In this document: positions 1 through 7,070 of the stretch, piece by piece
How the letters are laid out: each line of letters opens with the position of its first letter
Numbering within the stretch: the first letter of the stretch is position 1
Assembly (NCBI GenBank): GCA_902493585.1
Contig: CABUPZ010000027.1
Span: 1-32,908 of the forward strand
Direction of reading: 5' to 3'
Origin: an uncultured Fusicatenibacter sp.
GTDB lineage: Bacteria > Bacillota > Clostridia > Lachnospirales > Lachnospiraceae
Length of the DNA: 32,908 nucleotides
Program-made: the position numbers and the translations under genes
The notes under the pieces: generated by a model
What the model was told of the DNA's origin: nothing
The model's database searches: none
The model's input: only the letters and a program-made list of their open reading frames with translations

Positions 1-366
1 AATGTGATTCTCATTACTTGACTTGCCATAAAAAAAGTCGCCTCCTTTTCGCACTTTACGAGTACGACAAGCGGTGACTGTACACTTACCCGTGTGTGTC
101 TCAACGTTTCCACACGGTTTCTGCCTTCTTTGCCAGCCCTGCAGACTGGAGGACATCTTACATATCCTTACGGCAGCTTGTTTAGTTTGTACAGTGACTT
201 GTCGCCAGTTTCTTAACTTGACATTCGCTCCACGGAAAACCTGTTACATTTATCTGAACAGCAACCTCGCGCTTCTTCGCTATCAATGTCACAACATCTG
301 CATTATACAGGAAACTTTTTGGGAATGCAAGGGTTTTTTTGTTTTTTTTCAAATACATTTTCGGAC
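1..366. other. gene-free stretch at left edge
   Basis: I see no convincing gene here. The open frames are short, overlap each other on both strands and have no ribosome binding site or recognisable domain. The only notable composition is a T-rich run at about 337-356 just before the long inverted repeat. The stretch may be the far upstream or downstream region of a gene outside the window. Confidence 0.5.
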
Positions 367-630
367 GAAAGGAGTCCGGGACCAGCGGCGTATGTGTGCG
401 GCGGGCGGCTGCAAATGATGTGGAAACTCTAAACGTTCCGAAGCCCTGCAGGTCGGGCACCGGAGCAATTCGCTCCGAAAGCTTTATGCTTTCGCAGCTC
501 AGTGCTCCTCAGGCTCAGTGCATGTGGCACTTCGCCTGTCCCGTCCTGCAGGGCTTCGGAACGTTAAGAGTTTCTCACATCTTTGCAGATGCCCGCTGCA
601 CACATACGCCGCCGGTCCCGGACTCCTTTC
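367..630. repeat. 264-bp near-perfect inverted repeat (MITE-like or structured RNA)
   Basis: Arms at 367-452 and 545-630 are each 86 bp and match in inverted orientation at about 80 positions, beginning GAAAGGAGTCCGGGACC on the left and ending GGTCCCGGACTCCTTTC on the right, and closing at CCTGCAGG on both sides. The 92-bp centre holds smaller hairpins: CGGAGC/GCTCCG at about 461-476 and CGAAAGC/GCTTTCG at about 476-494. There is no transposase and no U-run beyond either arm, so it is not a simple terminator. A miniature inverted-repeat element or a long structured RNA are both possible. Open frames reading through both arms give mirror-image peptides and are not genes. Confidence 0.8.
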
Positions 631-640
631 TGGTTGTGGG

Positions 641-676
641 GTGCGGTAGGTGAGGTGCGGTAGGTGAGGTGCGACG
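641..676. repeat. 14-bp tandem repeat, two copies plus a partial
   Basis: GTGCGGTAGGTGAG occurs at 641-654 and again without change at 655-668, followed by a partial third copy. It lies between the long inverted repeat and the end of the next gene. The G/T-rich tract continues to about 700. Confidence 0.8.
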
Positions 677-711
677 GTGTGGTGTGGTTGTTGCGGTTAT
701 GTAGTTTGTTT

Positions 712-1980
712 TTATAGGATGTCGGAATAGTCCAGGATGGTTACGCCGGTTTCTTTGTCTTCGATAACTTCCGGGTGGTCGCCGGCTTCTTCGGCTTTTT
801 GGAGGAGTTCTTCTGCGGTGTGGATCGGGATTGCCAGTTCGATGGGTTCTTCCTCTTCGGTTGTCTCTTCCTGGATTTCTCCGGTTTCGGCTGAATCGGA
901 CTCTTCCGTTTCTTCGGTTTGTTCGCTTTCTTCGTTGTCCGTTTCTGTTGTTTCTTCTATATTATCTGTGTTTTCTGTCTCTTCTTTTGCCGGCGCTGCA
1001 GCATCTGCGGGTGGTGTTTCATTCTCCTCTTCGTTCAGAAGTTCACCTACCGCTTCCGCCAGGGAGCGTTCCAGGGCTTCGGTCTCTTCCTCTTCTATGC
1101 TCTTCTTCGGAGCTGCCTCTCCCAGGGCTTCCAGGATCTCTTCTTTTTCTTTCTGAATCGGAGCGGCCTTCAGGTTTCTGGTATCAACTACTGTGCTCTC
1201 CTCCGGCTCTTCCTCCAGATCTCTGATGATCATCTCATCTTCTTCTGTCTCTGCAGCTTCTTCACTGACGGCTGCTGTCAGGGGTTCGTTCTGCTCCGGC
1301 TCTGTTTCGGTTTCTGTGGATTCTTTGACGGGCTCCTGCTCCTCTTCTTCCACATCTTCCTCTTCGTCGTCCTCTTCTTCCGCTTCTTTCGCTTTTCGGC
1401 GTGCTTCTTTTTTCAGACGGCGTTTTTCTTTTCGGCTCAGAGGCTTTTCTTCTTCCTCATCGCTGTCATCTTCTGCCTCGTCTTCATCTTCTTCTTCTTC
1501 ATCCTCGTCCTCATCGTCATCTTTTCTCCAGACTTCAGACAGGATGAACAGGATGATCAGAAATGCAACGCAAAGTCCCAGGATAATAATTCCTTCTCTG
1601 CTCTGAAGGGTCAGGGAAAGCATTCCGATCACCGGGATCGTCAGTGCCACTTTCTGTACTCCGCCGGTCAGCTGCAGGTCTGTGGTATTTCCGCTGACTT
1701 CATCGGTCACCGTATAGGTGGAAGTGTCCGCCGCGATGGAAGATACGGTATATATGTAGCTTCCGTTGCTGTCCTCCTGCAGGATCCGGTCGCCAGTCTC
1801 AAGTTCCGTTGCCTGAGCGCTTGTTGCGTAAGTCACAGAACCTCTGCTCAGATTGGTGTTTCCCGTTCCGTCAGATACCTTGGTCGTAACTCCCAGCAGC
1901 GGAGGGATCAGCAGCGCTCCCGCTGAAAGTATCGCGACCAGCAATACTATATTTACAATTGCTTTTAAGAATTTCGACAT
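712..1980 (-). CDS. membrane protein with SipW-like fold lacking catalytic residues and a long acidic cytoplasmic tail
   Basis: The 422-residue product has a hydrophobic N-terminal segment (about 8-30), an extracytoplasmic stretch of about 90 residues, a second hydrophobic segment (about 130-150) and then about 270 residues very rich in Glu and Asp with short basic patches. The arrangement TM, short beta-rich domain with a GDRI motif, then IPVIGMLSLTLQ and a second TM ending in LSEVW, resembles SipW-type signal peptidase I. The Ser-Gly-Ser-Met catalytic motif and general-base residue of that family are not visible, so I infer a non-catalytic relative. The tail is low complexity and probably disordered. 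A good ribosome binding site (AAGGAG) precedes the ATG. It stands alone on this strand with its own promoter. Function is unknown; a scaffold or envelope role is only a guess. Confidence 0.75.
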   Translation of the reverse strand: MSKFLKAIVNIVLLVAILSAGALLIPPLLGVTTKVSDGTGNTNLSRGSVTYATSAQATELETGDRILQEDSNGSYIYTVSSIAADTSTYTVTDEVSGNTTDLQLTGGVQKVALTIPVIGMLSLTLQSREGIIILGLCVAFLIILFILSEVWRKDDDEDEDEEEEDEDEAEDDSDEEEEKPLSRKEKRRLKKEARRKAKEAEEEDDEEEDVEEEEQEPVKESTETETEPEQNEPLTAAVSEEAAETEEDEMIIRDLEEEPEESTVVDTRNLKAAPIQKEKEEILEALGEAAPKKSIEEEETEALERSLAEAVGELLNEEENETPPADAAAPAKEETENTDNIEETTETDNEESEQTEETEESDSAETGEIQEETTEEEEPIELAIPIHTAEELLQKAEEAGDHPEVIEDKETGVTILDYSDIL

Positions 1981-2020
1981 TTCTCTACTCCTTATTGGCT
2001 TCTTGCTGGTTTGTATTTTC

Positions 2021-2052
2021 GCTGTTATTCATGTTATGCCTGAACGGTCATA
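2021..2052. repeat. possible degenerate member of the CCGTTC/GAACGG palindrome family
   Basis: The right half TGAACGGTCA is nearly identical to the right half of the copy at 7914-7944. The left half TTATTCA pairs only partly, with G-T wobbles. It lies in the untranslated leader of the SipW-like gene. Confidence 0.3.
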
Positions 2053-2113
2053 CCTATTTTACCATCGAATCTTTTGGATGTACATAGTTTCGTTCAGAAT
2101 CTTTCGGGTTTTT

Positions 2114-2142
2114 ATTATAACGCTTTTTTCTGAATAATGCAA
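2114..2142 (-). promoter_or_regulatory. sigma-A promoter for the SipW-like gene
   Basis: On the minus strand, TTGCAT (2137-2142) and TATAAT (2114-2119) are separated by exactly 17 bp. Transcription would start near 2107, giving a leader of about 125 nt. Confidence 0.65.
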
Positions 2143-2157
2143 GAATTGGAGAGGATA

Positions 2158-2186
2158 TGGATTTTTGGGCTTTGATGTGATAAAAT
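2158..2186 (+). promoter_or_regulatory. candidate promoter for the EF-Tu domain II-like gene
   Basis: TGGATT (2158-2163) and TAAAAT (2181-2186) are 17 bp apart, and the -10 has an upstream TG extension (TGATAAAAT). It sits about 40 bp before the ATG. The -35 match is weak. Confidence 0.4.
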
Positions 2187-2226
2187 TTTTCTAGCTTATC
2201 GCGGAGGGGGAAATAAATAAGGAATT

Positions 2227-2712
2227 ATGAAGATTTTTCGAAAAATGTTGAAGTGGCTGCTGGCGGGAATCTTTTTTCTGGGTCTTGGGGCTGCGGCTTA
2301 TGTATTTGAGCGTTCCGAAGACCCGGGATTTTCCCTGAACAGGTACCGGCTCACCTCCGGCTGCCTGGTTCTCGGCGTGCTCTGTCTGATCGCAGGGTTT
2401 GTTCTGCCATGGAAGAAGGAGCCTTTTGTTCCTGGTTTTCTGATCGTGGAAGATATTTTCCGGATGAATCCACAAGGATGCGTGGTCGTCGGTTACGTCA
2501 AAGGCAGGCTGCGGGTCAACGAGACGGTCGTGATCCGGAACAGGTATGGAGGTGTCATCCGGACGACGGTTGACGGCATCGAAATCTTCAGAGAGCCAAA
2601 GCCGGCAGCGGCAGACACACCCGCCGCTTTGTATTTCAAAGCCGTGGAACCGGAAACTGTTTTTATTAACGATCTCATTCGGAATGTGGATGATACTGGA
2701 AAGGAGCAATAA
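2227..2712 (+). CDS. membrane-anchored protein with an EF-Tu domain II-like beta barrel
   Basis: The 161-residue product has two N-terminal hydrophobic segments (about 8-27 and 40-58) followed by a soluble domain from about residue 68. That domain matches translation GTPase domain II along its whole length: FLIVEDIFRM lines up with the EF-Tu start of domain II, CVVVGYVKGRLRVNETVVI with its GTVVTGRVERG-type strand pair, and TTVDGIEIFRE with TGVEMFRK. No G domain and no domain III are present. A strong ribosome binding site (GGAGGGG) lies before the ATG. It is followed after 9 bp by another small membrane protein gene. In the family this barrel contacts tRNA, rRNA or partner domains; what it does on a membrane anchor is unknown. 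Confidence 0.8.
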   Translation: MKIFRKMLKWLLAGIFFLGLGAAAYVFERSEDPGFSLNRYRLTSGCLVLGVLCLIAGFVLPWKKEPFVPGFLIVEDIFRMNPQGCVVVGYVKGRLRVNETVVIRNRYGGVIRTTVDGIEIFREPKPAAADTPAALYFKAVEPETVFINDLIRNVDDTGKEQ

Positions 2713-2721
2713 GCACGAACT

Positions 2722-3081
2722 ATGGCCAGAATATATTTACAGAAGCTGAATCCGAAACTGAAGAGAAATATTCTGGAAAGACGTTATACCGTTTCGGAAT
2801 TGGAGCAGGTTCGGAAAAAGGTGGAACAACAGATAAAAACAACACAGACAGGATTCCGCAGGGCTGCCGTGATCCTGTTTGCCGTTGCAGCGGCTGTCTT
2901 ATGTATGACCGCCGCCCAGATTGGAGCCGGCATGATGTTCTGGCTCTGTACGGCAGGTGTGGCGCTCATAGGTATCGCTACCTTAACCGCAGCATGGGCC
3001 GCGGGATTCGGTATCATGAGGTACCAGTTTAACCGCGCCGTAAAAAAAGCGTATCCGGAGCATCCGGATCTTCTTATCTGA
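2722..3081 (+). CDS. small two-TM membrane protein
   Basis: The 119-residue product begins with about 45 mostly charged residues that could form an amphipathic or coiled-coil helix (YTVSELEQVRKKVEQQI), followed by two hydrophobic segments at about 48-66 and 72-95, and a short basic C-terminus. I do not recognise the family. It starts 9 bp after the EF-Tu domain II-like gene and ends 15 bp before the acetyltransferase gene, so the three are probably co-transcribed. AAGGAG at the end of the upstream gene is about 15 bases from the ATG, which is long for a ribosome binding site and suggests coupled translation. Confidence 0.7.
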   Translation: MARIYLQKLNPKLKRNILERRYTVSELEQVRKKVEQQIKTTQTGFRRAAVILFAVAAAVLCMTAAQIGAGMMFWLCTAGVALIGIATLTAAWAAGFGIMRYQFNRAVKKAYPEHPDLLI

Positions 3082-3096
3082 AAGGAGCAGACAACT

Positions 3097-3858
3097 ATGG
3101 ATTCCAGAATAAAAACAATTGAAGACCTTTCACTGAATGCGTGGCCTTCCCACCAGATGCAGATCTACGACGGGTGGATTCTCCGCTTTTCCTATTTTTA
3201 TACACACCGTACCAACAGTGTCGAACAGATCGGGCCTTCCCTTCTTCCTCTTCCGGAAAAAGTGGCTTACTGTGAGGATATTTACCGGAACTGGGGAACC
3301 CCCTGCATCTTTAAGATCAGCCCACTGATTCCGCCTGAATTTGACCGTTATCTGGAGGACCGCGGATATGAGATCCAGCATACCACCCATGTAATGATCC
3401 GCCCTCTGGAAGATGACGCAGGACTGGATCCGAAAGTCACCGTTGCCACCAGCAATTTCATCCCGCTGAAGTGGATCGAAGGACTTTTCGCCCTGAAGGG
3501 CACCACGAATATCATGCACCGCACAATCGTACCTTCCATGTACCAGGCGATTCCAAAGCAGACGATCTGCGCTTCCATCTGCGACAATTCCGGAACGATC
3601 ATCGCCACCGGTCTTGGAATCCTGGACCGGGAGTACATCGGGCTGTATGCGATCCACGTCCACCCGGATTACCGGCACCGGAATTACGCCCGCTCCATCT
3701 GCCAGACCATCCTGAAAAAAGGACGGAGCCTCGGCGCCACAAAGTCTTATCTTCAGGTTGTGGACGGGAACGAAGCCGCCATCCGCCTGTACCATTCCCT
3801 GGGCTATTCCCACTTTTATACCTACTGGTTCCGTGCAAAACCCGTCAACACGCTCTAG
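3097..3858 (+). CDS. GNAT-family N-acetyltransferase
   Basis: The 253-residue product fits two-part GNAT proteins in which a degenerate N-terminal half carries a signature such as LNAWPSHQMQIYDGWILRF and the C-terminal half (about 115-250) holds the acetyl-CoA site. The expected pattern is visible: the beta-4 strand LYAIHVHPDYRHRNYARSI, which corresponds to the Q/RxxGxG/A loop (here RHRNYA, lacking the usual Gly), and the late segment NEAAIRLYHSLGY typical of the family. AAAGGAG lies 8 bases before the ATG. It is the third gene of the plus-strand set and is followed by a terminator-like hairpin that seems to serve the opposite strand. The substrate cannot be predicted. Confidence 0.88.
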   Translation: MDSRIKTIEDLSLNAWPSHQMQIYDGWILRFSYFYTHRTNSVEQIGPSLLPLPEKVAYCEDIYRNWGTPCIFKISPLIPPEFDRYLEDRGYEIQHTTHVMIRPLEDDAGLDPKVTVATSNFIPLKWIEGLFALKGTTNIMHRTIVPSMYQAIPKQTICASICDNSGTIIATGLGILDREYIGLYAIHVHPDYRHRNYARSICQTILKKGRSLGATKSYLQVVDGNEAAIRLYHSLGYSHFYTYWFRAKPVNTL

Positions 3859-3863
3859 TATAA

Positions 3864-3907
3864 CAAAAACAGGAGAAAAGATCAGCAAAAACATCTCTTT
3901 TCTCCTG
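3864..3907 (-). terminator. Rho-independent terminator of the tcdA-murB-rapZ-whiA-crh-like operon
   Basis: The 12-bp perfect stem CAGGAGAAAAGA (3870-3881) / TCTTTTCTCCTG (3896-3907) has a 14-nt loop. On the minus strand it is followed by TTTTTGTTAT, so it fits the operon that ends at 3975. The plus-strand side has no T-run. Confidence 0.8.
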
Positions 3908-3974
3908 CTTCCTCTGCATTCACACATCAAACACTTTTTCTCTTTCTTCTGTTTCTGTACTGTGCATGCACGTT

Positions 3975-4244
3975 TTATTTGCACTGCTTCTCCGGATTGG
4001 TCAGATATGCCTCAATGCCGTCGATCGCTTCCTGCTCGTCTCCTCCGTTGGCGATCACCGTGATATCCTCTCCATTGTCCAGACCGAGGGTCATCATTCC
4101 CATAATACTTTTCGCATTGACTTTTCTCTTTCCGCTTTCCACGTAGATCTCACTCTCATACTGGCTTGCGACCTGTACCAGCATAGCCACCGGTCTTGCT
4201 TCCAGGCCATTGGAAATACGAATCGTGATTGGTTTCTTGATCAT
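3975..4244 (-). CDS. crh: Crh-like HPr paralogue with Glu at position 15
   Basis: The 89-residue product is a full-length HPr-fold protein. The region GLEARPVAMLVQ replaces the HPr active-site motif G(I/L)HARP, so the phosphoryl-accepting His15 is Glu15. The regulatory serine is kept at exactly residue 46 in AKSIMGMM. This combination, no His15 but Ser46 present, is that of Bacillus Crh, which has Gln15 and acts with CcpA after HPr kinase modification. The gene overlaps whiA by 4 bp at the end of a rapZ-whiA-crh arrangement, as in Bacillus. I infer a regulatory role in carbon control and no phosphotransfer in the PTS. Many databases would label it simply HPr. Confidence 0.88.
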   Translation of the reverse strand: MIKKPITIRISNGLEARPVAMLVQVASQYESEIYVESGKRKVNAKSIMGMMTLGLDNGEDITVIANGGDEQEAIDGIEAYLTNPEKQCK

Positions 4245-5185
4245 AATAGTTCTCCTCCTTGTTCCCTTTTCAGCTCTTCTGCAATACTTTTAAGTTTTCT
4301 CAGTCTATGGTTGACCCCTGATTTGCCGACAGCCGGTGACAACATTGCTCCCAGTTCTGCCAGCGTGGCCTCCGGAAATTCCAGTCGGAGCTTCGCAATC
4401 TGCTCCAATCCTTCCGGAAGGGCGGAAAATCCAATCTTCTCCTGTATGAAACGGATATCTTCCATCTGCTTGACTGCCGCATTTACTGTCTTGTTGATAT
4501 TCGCCGTTTCACAGTTGACCTTTCGATTGACACTGCCCCGCATCTCCTTCAGAATCCGGACATTCTCCAGATTCATCACAGATACATTCGCTCCCATGAT
4601 TCCCAGCAGCTCAACAATTTGTGCCCCCTCCTTGACGTAAACCACAAAGTGATTCTTCCGGCTCACAATGCGTGCCTCCATCTCGAAGCATCCGATAATC
4701 TCCCTTACCTGCTCAGCCTTCTCCAAAGAAGGGCACACGACTTCAAAATGATAAAATTTATTGGGATCGCTGATGGAACCTGACGACAAAAATGCACCCC
4801 GCAGGAAGGCTCTCTTACAGCACCTTCTCTGCACCAGCGCGGAATGAATAAAAGTATCCTTTGACTCCCCCGGCATCAGTCTCGATACCTGAAGGATCCT
4901 GCGAACCTGCTCCGGATCGTTTACAGAAATCGTATATGTATTTTCCCTCTGATTCTGACGCACCGCAAGTTCTGCTTCTATATTAAATGTTTTTCTCAAT
5001 AAAGTAAAGTACTTTCTGGCAACATATACATTTTCCGTCTGCAGTTTTATGGAATATTGCCCTTGACTTTCTTCTCTGATCTGACCACACAGCCCCAGGA
5101 TCGCAGCCTGCTCCGCAATCTGGCAGTGCCGCGCCTCGGAAATCTGCCTGGAAAGCTCCTCCTTCACCTCTCCGGAAAACGACAT
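4241..5185 (-). CDS. whiA: WhiA, DNA-binding regulator with LAGLIDADG-like and HTH domains
   Basis: The 314-residue product matches WhiA in length and order: an N-terminal region beginning MSFSGEVKEELSR, a homing-endonuclease-like middle, and a C-terminal helix-turn-helix (LAELGAMLSPAVGKSGVNHRL). WhiA controls sporulation septation in actinomycetes and influences division and chromosome segregation in Firmicutes. I start at the ATG at 5185: it gives the family-typical MSFS start and has GGTGG five bases upstream. A GTG nine bases earlier has its own purine tract only one base away. It lies 15 bp after rapZ and overlaps the Crh-like gene by 4 bp. The usual yvcK between rapZ and whiA is missing. 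Confidence 0.95.
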   Translation of the reverse strand: MSFSGEVKEELSRQISEARHCQIAEQAAILGLCGQIREESQGQYSIKLQTENVYVARKYFTLLRKTFNIEAELAVRQNQRENTYTISVNDPEQVRRILQVSRLMPGESKDTFIHSALVQRRCCKRAFLRGAFLSSGSISDPNKFYHFEVVCPSLEKAEQVREIIGCFEMEARIVSRKNHFVVYVKEGAQIVELLGIMGANVSVMNLENVRILKEMRGSVNRKVNCETANINKTVNAAVKQMEDIRFIQEKIGFSALPEGLEQIAKLRLEFPEATLAELGAMLSPAVGKSGVNHRLRKLKSIAEELKREQGGELL

Positions 5186-5200
5186 GGGTTCCACCCGCCT

Positions 5201-6082
5201 TTACAGTTTTTTTCTGATCGCATCCTTTTCAATATCCCTGTGTTCGATCCGCACACCGTATTCACTGGCTCTGGACAGCCTTTGGTACAGTTCGTTGGCA
5301 AGGGTGACCGAACGATGCTTGCCTCCGGTACATCCGATGCTGATCACAAGCTGATGCTTGCCCTCAGCGATATAATTGGGCAGAAGAAACGTGATCATAT
5401 CCTCCAGCTTATCCGCAAAGATCTTGGCGTTTTCGTATCCCATCACATAATCCCGCACCGGAGCATCATTGCCCGAAAGAGGGCGAAGCTCATCCACATA
5501 ATAGGGATTCGGCAGGAAACGCACGTCAAAGACCAGATCCGAATCCACCGGGATGCCATACTTGAACCCGAAGGAAACAACACTGATCATCAGGTTCTGG
5601 AACTTCTGATCCTGGATAAAGATTTTTCCCAGCTCCACCTTCAGCTCCCTGGTGAGAAGCTGGCTGGTATCAATGATATAATCCGCCTCTTTTTTCAGGA
5701 ATTCCAGCGCCTTCCGCTCTTTTCTGATCCCTTCATCCACCCGTCCGGCTCCCGCCAGAGGATGAGTCCTGCGGGTTTCCTTATAACGTTTTACCAGCAC
5801 CTCATCCGACGAATCCAGAAACAGGATCTCGTACCGGATCCCCGCAAGGCTCATTCTCTCCAGCACCGACTGGAGATCCGGCAATGCCTGACCGCTGCGG
5901 ATGTCAATACCAAGCGCCACTTTCTGAATCTCTCCCGCCGTTCCGTCCATCGTCAGCTGCGCAAACTTTTCTATCAATGGGATCGGAAGATTATCCACAC
6001 AGAAATACTCCGCATCTTCCAGCATTCTCAATGCGGTACTCTTCCCTGCCCCGGACATTCCTGTCACGATTACAAAACGCAT
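5201..6082 (-). CDS. rapZ: RapZ/YvcJ nucleotide-binding protein
   Basis: The 293-residue product is full length for the family. It has the Walker A motif GMSGAGKSTALR near residues 8-19, the DSSDEVLVKRYKETRRTHPL region near 90-110, and the C-terminal signature GCTGGKHRSVTL near 255-265, which belongs to the domain that binds glucosamine-6-phosphate-related signals in E. coli RapZ. In E. coli it is an RNase E adaptor; in Firmicutes YvcJ is a GTPase/ATPase linked to competence and cell wall precursor supply. AAGGAGAGG precedes the ATG. The neighbouring murB, which also depends on UDP-GlcNAc, fits the precursor link. Confidence 0.95.
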   Translation of the reverse strand: MRFVIVTGMSGAGKSTALRMLEDAEYFCVDNLPIPLIEKFAQLTMDGTAGEIQKVALGIDIRSGQALPDLQSVLERMSLAGIRYEILFLDSSDEVLVKRYKETRRTHPLAGAGRVDEGIRKERKALEFLKKEADYIIDTSQLLTRELKVELGKIFIQDQKFQNLMISVVSFGFKYGIPVDSDLVFDVRFLPNPYYVDELRPLSGNDAPVRDYVMGYENAKIFADKLEDMITFLLPNYIAEGKHQLVISIGCTGGKHRSVTLANELYQRLSRASEYGVRIEHRDIEKDAIRKKL

Positions 6083-6155
6083 AGTCCTCTCCTTATTTTC
6101 TCTCTGTCATGCAGCCGTTCCGCCCGCACGACTCCTCTTCCCGTTCTTCTGTTTC

Positions 6156-7067
6156 CTAGAATTCTCCCAGGAACCGCACCTCCGGTTCCAGAGAAACGCC
6201 AAACTGTTCCTGTACCTTCTCCTGCACCTGACGCATCAGTTCACGTACATCGGCGGCAGTGGCATTTCCCGTATTCACCACAAATCCGCAGTGTTTCTCA
6301 GAAACCTGCGCGCCTCCAACGGCCGCGCCGCGAAATCCGGCGTCCATGATCAGCTTTCCTGCAAAATATCCCTCCGGCCGCTTGAAGGTGCTTCCGGCGC
6401 TCGGAAATTCCAGGGGCTGTTTTTCTATTCGCTTTGCTTTCAACGCCTGCATTTCTTCGCGAATCTTCTCTTTCTCTCCCCGCTTCAGCGTCAGTTCCGC
6501 ACCCAGCACTATGTATCCTTTTTTCTTCGCCAGACTGGTACGGTATCCGAACTGCATTTCCTCACAGGTCAGCGTACGCACTTCTCCGTCCTGATCCAGC
6601 ACCGTGACCCGGCGGACAATGTCCTTCATTTCTCCTCCGTAAGCGCCCGCATTCATCACCACCGCGCCTCCAACGGTGCCCGGTATGCCGGAGGCAAACT
6701 CCATCCCGGTCAGGGAGGCATCCAGAACTTTTCCTGAAAGCGCCGTGAGCAGGACGCCCGCCTGAACCGTCACTGTCTCCCCCTGAATCTCTGTCTTCTG
6801 AAAATCTTTGTAGATGGAAAGGATCACTCCCCGGTAGCCTTTATCGCTGACCAGAAGGTTGCTTCCTCTGCCCAGTACAAACCACGGAAGATTTTCTTCC
6901 CGACAGACTTGGATGGCTGCCCTGATCTGTTCGATGCTTCCAAGTTCCACAAAATAATCTACCGGACCACCGATCCGGAACGTGGTATGGCGTGCCATCG
7001 GCTCCTGCTCCAGCACTTTGTTTTCTCCGGCGATTTCGCAAAACCGCCTGCTGATTCTATCTGTCAT
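6156..7067 (-). CDS. murB: UDP-N-acetylenolpyruvoylglucosamine reductase MurB
   Basis: The 303-residue product reduces UDP-GlcNAc-enolpyruvate to UDP-MurNAc with NADPH and FAD, the second step of peptidoglycan precursor synthesis in the cytoplasm. FAD-binding elements are visible: TTFRIGGPVDYFVE near 25-38, GRGSNLLVSDKGYRGV near 65-80 and GIPGTVGGAVVMNAGAYGG near 125-145. The catalytic set is present: Arg in FGYRTSL, Ser in SAGSTFKRP, and Glu in the C-terminal EPEVRFLG. The ribosome binding site GGAGG overlaps the stop codon of tcdA, 3 bp upstream, indicating coupled translation. A 73-bp gap separates it from rapZ. Confidence 0.96.
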   Translation of the reverse strand: MTDRISRRFCEIAGENKVLEQEPMARHTTFRIGGPVDYFVELGSIEQIRAAIQVCREENLPWFVLGRGSNLLVSDKGYRGVILSIYKDFQKTEIQGETVTVQAGVLLTALSGKVLDASLTGMEFASGIPGTVGGAVVMNAGAYGGEMKDIVRRVTVLDQDGEVRTLTCEEMQFGYRTSLAKKKGYIVLGAELTLKRGEKEKIREEMQALKAKRIEKQPLEFPSAGSTFKRPEGYFAGKLIMDAGFRGAAVGGAQVSEKHCGFVVNTGNATAADVRELMRQVQEKVQEQFGVSLEPEVRFLGEF

Positions 7068-7070
7068 CTG

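Noticed and set aside
182..653. Two short ORFs with similar peptides (LQGFGT...VPDSF) on opposite strands
   Set aside because: Both read outward through the arms of the same inverted repeat, so the similarity is a result of DNA symmetry and not a duplicated gene.
919..1926. Plus-strand frames rich in Phe, Ser or Leu opposite the acidic membrane protein
   Set aside because: They arise from the complement of GAA/GAG/GAT-rich coding and have no ribosome binding site.
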